DNA of 64,000 bases from positions 1-64,000 of the forward strand of contig NZ_WJFC01000045.1 of assembly GCF_009725235.1 (NCBI RefSeq). Reading direction: 5' to 3'. This document shows, piece after piece, positions 14,900-23,559 of this stretch (position 1 is the stretch's first letter; each line of letters starts with the position of its first letter). The translations under genes were made by a program, and so were the position numbers. The notes beneath the pieces were generated by a model, which did no database searches, was not told where the DNA came from, and worked only from the letters and a program-made list of their open reading frames with translations. The DNA is from Scytonema sp. UIC 10036 (lineage in GTDB: Bacteria; Cyanobacteriota; Cyanobacteriia; Cyanobacteriales; Nostocaceae).

Positions 14900-16528
14900 C
14901 TATTCCCTATTCCCTTGTATTTGTGGTTGACGCGCTACCATTTGTTCGTAAACAAAACGAGACATTTTTGGATAAATTTGCCAGTCTTTAGCATACATGG
15001 AATCGTCAGCACCGATCGCTAAAATATAAACAGTTTTCCCATCCGCTGTTGCTATTAATGCAGCTTCTTGACGGGTACCAGTCGTCCAACCGGCTTTAGA
15101 ATAAAAATTAACGCCTGTATCTGCTAAAGACTGACCGAGAAAACCGACAATCGGGTTAAAACCTTGCTGTTGGTTCTTCCAAACCTCTGGATTCAAGTCT
15201 CTTTTTAACCAACCACACATTTTTTTGCTAATTTCTGGTGAAATAGCTTGCTGAAGATAACACGTTTCATACATAAGTCTTGCAGAGTGAAACGTTGTGA
15301 TTTCATTGCGAAAAGGATCTTTTGGATCGTCAGGATTCTTTCTTATACGTAATTCACTTCCCTGTGGTCCTAATAATTTAAGGGAAGCAATAGGATATGT
15401 CTTGTGAGTCAAATTAATACCTTCGTAGCCGGCTTGCTCGAAAAAGTGAGTAACCTGTTCGCGTTTCTTTCGCCATGTTTCAAATTCTTCATCATCAAGC
15501 TTGTGCTCAAATTCCGTATCGCTTATTTTATCAACAATAAAACTAGCTGCTTCGTTGTCAGACTCCTGAATCATTCTAGCAATATACAGATAAAAACCTG
15601 CTTCATCTGACCAAACACCATTGGCTATTTGTGCATAGAGAAACACCATCCAAAACATCTTGGCGACGCTTGCAGGATATTTTAAGGTCTCTTGCTGATA
15701 TCCAGCAATTTCACCAGTTTTAGCATCTATTAAAGTAATTGATAAAGACTGTGTCGGAAAGCCTCGATCTGCTGCTAAATTAACAACATTGTTAACAATT
15801 GTTTGTAACTCCTGATTCTGCTTAAATTCAGGAGGCGTTCGGAAATTATAAACAACTTCTATATTTTCATGCCCTGGTTGACGGGAGGGAATGGGTCGTG
15901 AATCTGTTGCAGACCAGTTAGGGGATGGCGGAGGGACAAAAGAGGGATAAGTAGGCTGTGGGGTTGGGTGTGGGGTTGCTTGTTGTGTGGGTTGCTGTTG
16001 GATTGGTTTGTGTATCAGAGCATATAATCCTCCCACTAAGGTATACAACCCAAAACCCATGATAGCCAATCCAGTTGCAATCACCGTCAAAGCCACCAAT
16101 CTCAAAATCAAAAGATTTTTGAGAGAACCTTTATATCGGCGTCTTCTCCGTCTGTAGTTGGGATGTTTTCCTTGTGGATATGGTGGCTGTGGATACGGTG
16201 CTTCAAGAACTGCAGATCTGCTCCTTTGTTCCCCTTGTCTGTAGGCGAAATTGTTTCCCTGTGAATATGGAACTTCAAGCACTGCGGATCTGCTGCTTAA
16301 CTCCCCTTGCCTGTAGCCTGGAGTTTTAGGTTGTGGTTGGGGTACTCTTCTTCTCAAAGGTGCGGACGGATACCCTTGTCTGTTTTGAGAGTATGCTGTC
16401 TGTTGCTGAGGTTGAACGTTGCTCTGACGTCTGGGGTCAGTTGCTCTACGCTTACGCCTTACTTCTGTAGGTGGTGTTGCAACCTGTTGGTTGCGTCTAT
16501 CCCATTTTGTTTTTGTTTGCTGACTCAC
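14900..16528 (-). CDS. Membrane-anchored class A beta-lactamase-fold serine hydrolase
   Basis: A 542-aa protein. A cytoplasmic, basic, Gln/Pro-rich N-terminus (1-135) carries an internal duplication: YRQGE-x-SRSAVLE occurs twice, at about 72-85 and 96-109. One transmembrane helix (about 138-170) and a Pro-rich linker follow. The serine hydrolase domain has S287-V-A-K290, S323-D-N325 and K478-A-G in place of KTG. The active site should face the periplasm. A role in peptidoglycan metabolism is as likely as beta-lactam hydrolysis; an omega-loop Glu was not identified. A second, differently anchored paralogue is at 33612. Confidence 0.8.
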   Translation of the reverse strand: MSQQTKTKWDRRNQQVATPPTEVRRKRRATDPRRQSNVQPQQQTAYSQNRQGYPSAPLRRRVPQPQPKTPGYRQGELSSRSAVLEVPYSQGNNFAYRQGEQRSRSAVLEAPYPQPPYPQGKHPNYRRRRRRYKGSLKNLLILRLVALTVIATGLAIMGFGLYTLVGGLYALIHKPIQQQPTQQATPHPTPQPTYPSFVPPPSPNWSATDSRPIPSRQPGHENIEVVYNFRTPPEFKQNQELQTIVNNVVNLAADRGFPTQSLSITLIDAKTGEIAGYQQETLKYPASVAKMFWMVFLYAQIANGVWSDEAGFYLYIARMIQESDNEAASFIVDKISDTEFEHKLDDEEFETWRKKREQVTHFFEQAGYEGINLTHKTYPIASLKLLGPQGSELRIRKNPDDPKDPFRNEITTFHSARLMYETCYLQQAISPEISKKMCGWLKRDLNPEVWKNQQQGFNPIVGFLGQSLADTGVNFYSKAGWTTGTRQEAALIATADGKTVYILAIGADDSMYAKDWQIYPKMSRFVYEQMVARQPQIQGNRE

Positions 16529-16559
16529 TAGCTACACCTTGAATTGTGTGATTTATAAA

Positions 16560-16645
16560 GGGTCAGGGGTTAGTAGGGGCGCTTTTGCCGCCACGCCCCT
16601 ACTAGTATGGGCGCAGGGCACTGCACCCGTACAGGGGTTAGAGGA
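16560..16645. repeat. Intergenic palindromic repeat
   Basis: TAGGGGCG and CGCCCCTA (about 16574-16604) face each other around TTTTGCCGCCA, followed by GGGCGCAGGGCACTGCACCC. It lies between divergent genes; no gene or clear promoter was seen. Confidence 0.5.
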
Positions 16646-16772
16646 AAACAGCGATGACAGATAGTGTGATGGATAATACCAGAATTTAGCGAAGATAACA
16701 CACTTTCTTGTAAAAATTAGTCATGTGTTAAAATATCTCGGCAAACTTTTGATGCTGTCAGGTTGCAACTCT

Positions 16773-17747
16773 ATGCCATTGAGCGCTAAGCACTCACCTT
16801 CTACAAATCAACTGCGACAATTACTAGAACGTCCTGAAATCTTGGTAATTCCTGGCGTTTATGATTGTTTGGGAGCAAAGCTTGCCGAACAAGCAGGTTT
16901 TGAAGTCTTAGCAACTAGTGGCTTTGGTATTGCAGCTTCTACACTTGGTTTGCCTGACTATGGTTTTCTCACTGCTACTGAAGCTCTGTATAGCGTGGGA
17001 CGGATTGCTCAGTCAGTTAATATTCCTCTGATTGCTGATATGGATACTGGCTATGGCAACGCTTTAAATGCGATCAGAACAGTCAAAGATGCGGTACAAC
17101 AGGGAATTGCTGGAGTGATTTTGGAAGATCAAGAGTGGCCCAAAAAATGCGGTCACTTTGAGGGGAAACGTGTTGTTCCTATGGCAGAACACGCAGGAAA
17201 AATTCAAGCAGCAATTCAAGCACGTGGTGATAGTGGGTTGGTTATTATCGCTCGTACTGATGCTCGCGCCCCTCTGGGTTTGGAGGAGGCAATTCATCGA
17301 GGTCGTGCTTATATTGATGCTGGGGCGGATGCACTGTTTGTAGAAGCCCCTCAATCTATTGAAGAACTGCAAAGCATAGCTTCGGCTTTTCCCGATGTGC
17401 CATTAGTTGCAAATATCGTAGAAGGTGGCAAAACTCCTCAACTTTCTGCCTCTGAGTTACAGCAAATGGGCTTTAAAATTGTGTTTTTTCCACTTTCTGC
17501 TTTACTGGCAGTTACAAAAGTCATGACCGCTTGTTTTCATCAGTTAAAAGAACAAGGTACTACGGCTGATTTTCCAGACATGGTTAGCTTTCAGGATTTT
17601 CAAGAACTGATTGGTATTCCTAAGTACCGTGAACTGGAACAGCAGTTTTTGGGGAGTAGGGACTGGGGACAAGGGGGACAAGGGGACAAGGGGACAAGGG
17701 GACAAGGGGGACAAGGGAGAAAGACAAATCCAAAATCCAAAATCTAA
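16773..17747 (+). CDS. Isocitrate lyase/PEP mutase family enzyme
   Basis: An (beta-alpha)8-barrel C-C or C-P lyase, 324 aa from the preferred ATG at 16773. A GTG at 16725 extends the frame 16 codons, but homology starts after NQLRQLLERP. Mg/substrate motifs: PGVYDCLGAKLAEQAGF, ADMDTGYGN, EDQ-x-x-PKKCGH (the catalytic loop Cys) and ARTDAR. Likely oxaloacetate decarboxylase, 2-methylisocitrate or dimethylmalate lyase-like; the substrate is undetermined. The last about 25 residues (GQGGQGDKGTRGQGGQG) are encoded by tandem GGGACAAG and AAATCCAA arrays, so the natural C-terminus has been extended by repeat sequence. Confidence 0.85.
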   Translation: MPLSAKHSPSTNQLRQLLERPEILVIPGVYDCLGAKLAEQAGFEVLATSGFGIAASTLGLPDYGFLTATEALYSVGRIAQSVNIPLIADMDTGYGNALNAIRTVKDAVQQGIAGVILEDQEWPKKCGHFEGKRVVPMAEHAGKIQAAIQARGDSGLVIIARTDARAPLGLEEAIHRGRAYIDAGADALFVEAPQSIEELQSIASAFPDVPLVANIVEGGKTPQLSASELQQMGFKIVFFPLSALLAVTKVMTACFHQLKEQGTTADFPDMVSFQDFQELIGIPKYRELEQQFLGSRDWGQGGQGDKGTRGQGGQGRKTNPKSKI

Positions 17748-17772
17748 AATCTAAAATCCAAAATCCAAAATC
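17657..17772. repeat. GGGACAAG and AAATCCAA tandem arrays, partly coding
   Basis: A GGGGACAA-type octamer array (about 17657-17722) forms the 3' end of the PEP mutase-family gene. It is followed by heptamer AAATCCA/AAATCTA repeats to about 17772. Confidence 0.8.
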
Positions 17773-17875
17773 GCTAATCCCAATAAGAGGTATGCCAAAA
17801 AGTTGCTGAAAAGCGATCGCGATCGCGCTAGTTTGAGTAAATAGTACGTTATTTTAATTTGAAAAACGTAAATTA

Positions 17876-19039
17876 ATGAATCAAACTTTAACTGTATCCG
17901 ATCGTCGGCAAATTAATTCTGAAACACAAAGCGTTCTTACCAAACAGCACATACCTGGCAAGCAACTCATCATTTTAGTTTTGGAAATGCTTTTGGCATT
18001 ACCCCTTGGTATAGTCTTGGCAAAATTCCATATTGGTGGAGTCGTCTGGATTTTTGGTGGTATCATCTCTGGGGCTATAGTACTTCAAACATACCGCGTT
18101 TTTTATAAAAATACCCCGAAACCCAATCGGGCAGCTAGAAAGACGGGCATGGCACTTGTAGGGCTAAACGTTGGCTTTTCTATCTCTCACGGTCATTTAA
18201 CCAATGCTGTCTCTAGTTTTCCGGTGTTTGCTTTTCTTACCTTTTTCTTGCTGTTATGTGGTATTTTTATTGGTTATATTTACTCTCGTTTAAGTAAAAC
18301 AAACTTGTTAACAGCGCTATTAGCTACAGTACCAGGTGGTGTTGGTATGATGTCAGCGATCGCAGCAGATTATAACCGCAATGTTCCTCTGGTAGCGATG
18401 GTTCAAGCAATACGCGTGACTACCGTAGTTTTTTTGATTCCCTTAATTGCCAGGATCTTATCCGGAAATCAAATCTATTCACAAACACTTCCGGTTTCAG
18501 GGACTTTGCTCAACTTTGAACCAACACAATTAGGATTATTATCAATATCCCTCTTGTTTGGCACTTTAGGAGTTTATATTGCTATCTTATGCAAAATTCC
18601 TGCAGGTGAGTTTTTTGGTGCAATAGTTGCTGGTATAGCCTTTAATCCAATCCTTACATTATTTGGCAATAGTATCGATTACACTCTACCACCACTAGTT
18701 AATATAGTAGGACAAATGCTGTTAGGAATTACCATTGGTGAGTACTGGGGTGACAAACCAAGTTTGGGCAAAAAGAGCGTGGCTTATGCCTTTGTGTCTG
18801 TAGCAATGACCTTACTCACTGGCGTTGCAGCCACCTTCCTTGCCATGCAGTTAACTTCGTGGGATTGGTTGACTTGTCTTTTAGTAACTGCACCTGGTGG
18901 TTCGGCAGAAATGATTTTAGTTGCCTTAGCTCTACATCATAACGTAGAAATTGTCACAGCCGCTCATCTAGTACGATTGATTGCAATTAACAGTTCTCTT
19001 CCCCTATGGCTTTATTTATTTGAACGGCTTGACAATTAA
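17876..19039 (+). CDS. AbrB-family integral membrane protein (PF05145 type)
   Basis: 387 aa with about ten hydrophobic helices in two homologous halves. Each half carries the family Pro-Gly-Gly motif: ATVPGGVGMMSAIA (about 158-171) and VTAPGGSAEMILVA (about 339-352). Bacterial AbrB membrane proteins (not the transition-state regulator) are poorly characterised and sometimes mislabelled ammonia monooxygenase; transport or regulation has been suggested. A doubled HIP1 site (GCGATCGCGATCGC) lies about 55 bp upstream. It is convergent with the hybrid kinase gene, with a repeat block between. Confidence 0.82.
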   Translation: MNQTLTVSDRRQINSETQSVLTKQHIPGKQLIILVLEMLLALPLGIVLAKFHIGGVVWIFGGIISGAIVLQTYRVFYKNTPKPNRAARKTGMALVGLNVGFSISHGHLTNAVSSFPVFAFLTFFLLLCGIFIGYIYSRLSKTNLLTALLATVPGGVGMMSAIAADYNRNVPLVAMVQAIRVTTVVFLIPLIARILSGNQIYSQTLPVSGTLLNFEPTQLGLLSISLLFGTLGVYIAILCKIPAGEFFGAIVAGIAFNPILTLFGNSIDYTLPPLVNIVGQMLLGITIGEYWGDKPSLGKKSVAYAFVSVAMTLLTGVAATFLAMQLTSWDWLTCLLVTAPGGSAEMILVALALHHNVEIVTAAHLVRLIAINSSLPLWLYLFERLDN

Positions 19040-19048
19040 ATTTTGTAA

Positions 19049-19290
19049 TTGGTTAGTGGTTAGTGGTTAGTGGTTAGTTGTTAGTTGTTGGTTGTTAGTT
19101 GTTAGTTGTTAGTTTTTAGTTGTTAGTTGTTAGTTGATAGTTGTTAGTTGCTACTATCTACTAACCACTAACCACTATCTACTAACCACTAACCACTAAC
19201 CACTATCTACTAACCACTAACCACTATCTACTATCTACTAACCACTAACCACTAACCACTATCTACTAACCACTATCTACTATCTACTAT
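19049..19290. repeat. Large STRR block with complementary arms between convergent genes
   Basis: The left arm (about 19049-19150) is TTAGTGG/TTAGTTG heptamers; the right arm (about 19151-19290) is CTAACCA/CTATCTA heptamers. The arms are largely reverse complementary, so transcripts from either side could fold into a long hairpin. No gene lies in it. Confidence 0.85.
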
Positions 19291-19293
19291 CTC

Positions 19294-22200
19294 TTATCTA
19301 GTCAACGCCATCACTTGCTCAAAATCAAAATTGTCAACCAAAACTTTTAATCCTTCTATCAAATCTGTGTGCTCCTCTGGAATTTTTGCCATGAGCTGAA
19401 AAATGAGTTCATCATTGCCTTGGCAAGCAGCATTGTGAAGTTGTGCTACCCACTCAGCAGGCATACTTGCTATTTGATTTGCTAAATAAGTCGAATTAGA
19501 AATCAATGCACGATTAGATGACCTCATATCTCCATTCTGACTATCTTCTTTATAAAGATATTGCACGCCCAAATGTTTACTAATTTTTGCCAAGAGTTCT
19601 TGCTGTTGAAAGGGTTTACTTAAAAGATCATCGCAGCCAGCACTCAGTATCTTTTTTTTGTCTTCTTCAAAGGCGCTGGCTGTGAGGGCAATGATGATGG
19701 TTTGAGCTTGGAAATCCCCAGACACTAGTTGCTTTTCCCTTTCCCTTTCCTTAATCAATCTAGTTGCTTGATAGCCGTCCATCATTGGCATCCGCATATC
19801 CATAAAAATTAAGTGAGGCTGCCAATTGTCCCAAATAGCTAGGGCTTCTTGTCCGTTGGTTGCTTCTTGTACCTGGAATCCGATGCTGGAAAGAAGTTTG
19901 ACAAGTAGCAACCGATTGGTTTGTTTGTCTTCAACAACCAAAACTTTATAAGCTAGTTCTCCTGGTGCTAAACTAATAATCTGCTTGGGTGTGGTCTCGT
20001 GGGAAATATTCACTTGTTCCTCAGTTGCTTCTTGTGCCAGGATAGTAAAGCTGAACTGAGTTCCAACGCCTAACGTGCTGTTAACCCAGATTTGTCCCCC
20101 CATAATTTCTACAAATTTATAACTGATGGATAAACCCAAGCCAGTGCCTTGTCCGGATTTTAATCCGGTTGTGGTTTGCCCGAAAGCTTGAAATAACCGC
20201 CCGAACTCTTCTGGACTAATACCAAGTCCGGTGTCTATCACTTCAAATAAGAGGTAGAGGGAAGAGGAAGAGAGGGGGAGGGGTGGAAATATTTTGTTTT
20301 TGTATTCTTTTGTCCCTTTATCTCCTTCCACAGCTACGGAAATCCGCAATTTGACGCTTCCTTGAGAAGTAAATTTGATGGCATTGTCAAGCAAGTTAAT
20401 GAGTACTTGACGGAGTTTGCTTTCATCAGATCTAATGTATTGGGGAACTTCTATAGTCCGCTCAAAAATCAGCTGTAAATTTTTAGATTGTGCCTTGAGT
20501 TTTAACATTCCCTCTAAACTAGCTAGCAAGCGGTGCAAGTCAAAGTCATCTTCATTTAACGTGACACGTCCTGCTTCAATCTTGGACATTTGCAAAATAT
20601 CGTTAATCAAGTCCAACAAATGTTCGCCACTGCGGTTAATAATTTTGAGATACTGCTGATACTCGGCAGATAAAGAGTTATCGTAGTTCATGAGTTGCGT
20701 AAAGCCCAAGATGGCGTTAAGCGGTGTTCTTAACTCATGGCTCATATTTGCTAAAAATTCACTTTTAGCACGGTTCGCTGCATCAGCAGTTTCTTTGGCT
20801 GTTTTAAGTTCGGTGGATTGCTTTTGGGTTTGCTCAAAAAGTCCTGCTTGTTGAATTGCGACTCCCAACTGTGCTCCAATCTGAACAAGCATTTTAATTT
20901 CGGCTTCTTTCCACTCACGGGGGGCAGAGTTTTGGTATGTTGCTAACAAGCCCCAGAGTTGATTGCTGCAATAGATGGGAACTATAATGTATGCGCGTGC
21001 TTGAAATTGTTCTAATAATTCTATATAACAATGGTCAAATCCTGCTGTATAAATATCTGGTATACATCGGTAACTTGTTGCAGAACGATAAATTCCACCT
21101 TGGTTATCATATAAATACGTGTCTTGTATGACTTCATTTGCATCGACCATTTCTTTCACGGTGCAATTATCGCCTTCGATCGCATTCTGTGTGAGTTCTG
21201 GCTGATTTTTTTGAGATGATATCAGTTTTCGCCATCCTTCGGCTACTGATTCCGCGACAACTTCTCCACTCCAATCTGGATTGAAACGATAAACCATAAC
21301 GCGATCGCAATTCAACACTTGTCGCAATTCTTGTGTTGTCGCACTAAATATCTGCTTGATTTCTAGAGTTTGACGCATCCGTTGAATGACGAAGGCGATA
21401 GCCTTTTCTCGTTCTACGCTTGAGGCTAGTAATTCTTCTGCTTGCTTCCGTTCTAGTTCTGCTCCTGCACGGGCTGCAAAAATTTTTAAAATTGACTCTT
21501 GACCTAAATCTAGTACTAAAGGTTGAGTGTCCATCACAATCAACAAACCGATAGTTTCCCCGCTTGAATCGATCAAGGGAATACTTAAATAACTTTGGAT
21601 TTTAGTATCTGCTACATCTATAATTTTAGAAAACAAGACTGCCATTGTTTCAGGATTATTGCAGGGAGTTTTTCCTATAAATTCTTCGTAAGATATATTG
21701 GAACTACCCGCAATGTCACATTCAAAGTTTTCATGGCAGTCCCCATTATTCCAATATGCCACGGTACGCAGATGAGTGTTTGATTGATTAACAAATTCAC
21801 TTATAAAAATATAATTAACTTGTAAAATCTGGGATAAATAATGCACGCAGGGACGGAAAAATTCATTACCAGTTGTTGAAGCTGTTCCTTCAACAATCAT
21901 CTGTAATGCCGCTTCAGCTTGCTTTCTTTGAGTAATATCACTTAAAGTACAAACAACGCGCTCTACGCTTCCATCTTTAGCTATTTGAGGATCTGCATTG
22001 ACAAGCAACCAACGTTCGTTTTGGCTTTGAGAATGGTTAATACCTACAACTACATTATGAATGGGAGTCTTTAACGCGATCGCTTGTTGCACGGGTAATT
22101 CTATTTTGGGAAAGCTTGTACCATCTTCACGCAACAACGACTGCTCGCCAAACACCTGGGGTTGTTTATTTTCTTCCTGAAGATCGAGCAGATGAATGGC

Positions 22201-23088
22201 TGCTTGATTGCTAATAAGAATTTCGGCATTCCTATTCACCAATAAAACTCCTACCTGCATCTTGTAGATGAGTGTCCGGAAGCGCTTTTCACTCTCTTCC
22301 AAAGCTTGTTGCTGCAATGATTTAGCTATGACATATTGCTCGATTAGAGAAGTTAACAGAACTAAGATCAAAAGGAACAGTGTTGCAACTCCAATCATAA
22401 CAGCCAGCCAAGACTGAGTGACAAGCGATGATGGTTGGACTGGCACCCTTATGAGAGGTGTAAAATGAGTTGCCCTCATTCCGGTATAGTGCATACCACT
22501 AATGGCAACTCCCATTAATAAGGCACTGCCAAGTTTTTGCCAAATCGCTCCTTTCAATTGACGATTTTGCAGCCTAAATGCCAGCCACAAAGCAGCAAAA
22601 GAAGCAATTATTGCGATCGCAACTGATAAACCAACCAACCACCAGTCATACTCTATGCTTGCTTGAAGCCGCATGGCAGCCATACCCGTGTAATGCATAC
22701 TGGCTATCGCAATTCCCATGCAAATGCCTCCACCTAAAACAAGTGGTACAGAGACAGATTGACTTAGCAACCACAAAGCCATCCCGGAAGCCACAATTGA
22801 GCATAGCAGCGAGAGCAAGGTTATCTTTAGATCGTAGTTAACCGGCTGAGGCAACTGAAAAGCTAGCATGGCAACAAAATGCATTGACCAAATTCCAGCG
22901 CCCATGGCAATCGAACCGCCAAGTAGCCATTGCAATCGTCGCCATCTTGTGGCAAGTGTGACTCGCCCAGATAAATCCAGGGCTGTGTATGAGGCGATAA
23001 CGGCAATTATGAAAGAAAGTATGACTAATGCTAAGTTATAAGTGCCTATCATTTCGCTATACATATTTTTTGGGGAAATAAAATTCAA
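19294..23088 (-). CDS. Hybrid sensor histidine kinase (MHYT-PAS-GAF-GAF-HisKA-HATPase-REC)
   Basis: 1264 aa. An MHYT membrane sensor (about 10-250; MHFVAM, MHYTGM, MHYTGM at 69, 131 and 199) is proposed to bind a metal and sense gas or redox. Then a PAS region (265-390), GAF1 (405-545), GAF2 (570-750), HisKA with H784 in SHELRTP, HATPase with N-box LLDNAIKF (899-906) and GTGLGL (981-986), and a receiver with D1097. The C-terminal tail may be a degenerate Hpt. GAF2 has C687 in AGFDHCYIELLEQF, where bilin-binding cyanobacteriochromes have Cys-His. A short low-complexity insert (about 921-946) lies inside the ATPase domain. A cognate regulator is not adjacent. Confidence 0.9.
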   Translation of the reverse strand: MNFISPKNMYSEMIGTYNLALVILSFIIAVIASYTALDLSGRVTLATRWRRLQWLLGGSIAMGAGIWSMHFVAMLAFQLPQPVNYDLKITLLSLLCSIVASGMALWLLSQSVSVPLVLGGGICMGIAIASMHYTGMAAMRLQASIEYDWWLVGLSVAIAIIASFAALWLAFRLQNRQLKGAIWQKLGSALLMGVAISGMHYTGMRATHFTPLIRVPVQPSSLVTQSWLAVMIGVATLFLLILVLLTSLIEQYVIAKSLQQQALEESEKRFRTLIYKMQVGVLLVNRNAEILISNQAAIHLLDLQEENKQPQVFGEQSLLREDGTSFPKIELPVQQAIALKTPIHNVVVGINHSQSQNERWLLVNADPQIAKDGSVERVVCTLSDITQRKQAEAALQMIVEGTASTTGNEFFRPCVHYLSQILQVNYIFISEFVNQSNTHLRTVAYWNNGDCHENFECDIAGSSNISYEEFIGKTPCNNPETMAVLFSKIIDVADTKIQSYLSIPLIDSSGETIGLLIVMDTQPLVLDLGQESILKIFAARAGAELERKQAEELLASSVEREKAIAFVIQRMRQTLEIKQIFSATTQELRQVLNCDRVMVYRFNPDWSGEVVAESVAEGWRKLISSQKNQPELTQNAIEGDNCTVKEMVDANEVIQDTYLYDNQGGIYRSATSYRCIPDIYTAGFDHCYIELLEQFQARAYIIVPIYCSNQLWGLLATYQNSAPREWKEAEIKMLVQIGAQLGVAIQQAGLFEQTQKQSTELKTAKETADAANRAKSEFLANMSHELRTPLNAILGFTQLMNYDNSLSAEYQQYLKIINRSGEHLLDLINDILQMSKIEAGRVTLNEDDFDLHRLLASLEGMLKLKAQSKNLQLIFERTIEVPQYIRSDESKLRQVLINLLDNAIKFTSQGSVKLRISVAVEGDKGTKEYKNKIFPPLPLSSSSLYLLFEVIDTGLGISPEEFGRLFQAFGQTTTGLKSGQGTGLGLSISYKFVEIMGGQIWVNSTLGVGTQFSFTILAQEATEEQVNISHETTPKQIISLAPGELAYKVLVVEDKQTNRLLLVKLLSSIGFQVQEATNGQEALAIWDNWQPHLIFMDMRMPMMDGYQATRLIKEREREKQLVSGDFQAQTIIIALTASAFEEDKKKILSAGCDDLLSKPFQQQELLAKISKHLGVQYLYKEDSQNGDMRSSNRALISNSTYLANQIASMPAEWVAQLHNAACQGNDELIFQLMAKIPEEHTDLIEGLKVLVDNFDFEQVMALTR

Positions 23089-23559
23089 TAATTGCTTTTT
23101 TAAGAATATTAGATAAATCTTTCACAGGTCAATTTCCGAGTTTTCACGCATGATTAGGATATCGATATTTTTTTGGGAGAAATGTGGGTAAATACATCTT
23201 TTTCAGGAAACACACTTACAAGTAGAAAAAGACTCAATTTTAGTCTTTTATTTTGTTTGTGATTTAATAGAAAAAGTAAATTTTTTCTGCTTATAGATAA
23301 AGTTTTCTTTAAAAAATAGTCAACTATGTGTAACACAAAAAGCTAAGAATGACAAGCTATATTAGTTATATCATTGTACAAAATGATTGCTTGCTCTTAC
23401 AGATAAGCTTCTGTGATACCGTGCAACGCCGCCAGTAAACGTTGGTTAAGAAAGTCACTAAATATCTTCTCAAAAACGAAAAAGTCCCTAAGAATGAGAA
23501 CTGGTGGCAGTGTACATACTTTTATCTGAGTGGTGGGTCATAAGCCAAAAGTGTAATGG
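23089..23559. other. Gene-free interval
   Basis: 471 AT-rich bases between two minus-strand genes. The only open frames are short and low-complexity. It should hold the hybrid-kinase promoter; no clear motif, repeat or terminator was seen. Confidence 0.5.

Noticed and set aside
14900..16528. Antibiotic-resistance beta-lactamase
   Set aside because: Membrane anchoring, long linkers and KAG instead of KTG do not support a dedicated resistance enzyme.
23154..23336. Minus-strand 60-codon frame in the hybrid-kinase upstream region
   Set aside because: Low-complexity Lys/Leu/Ser sequence from AT-rich DNA.
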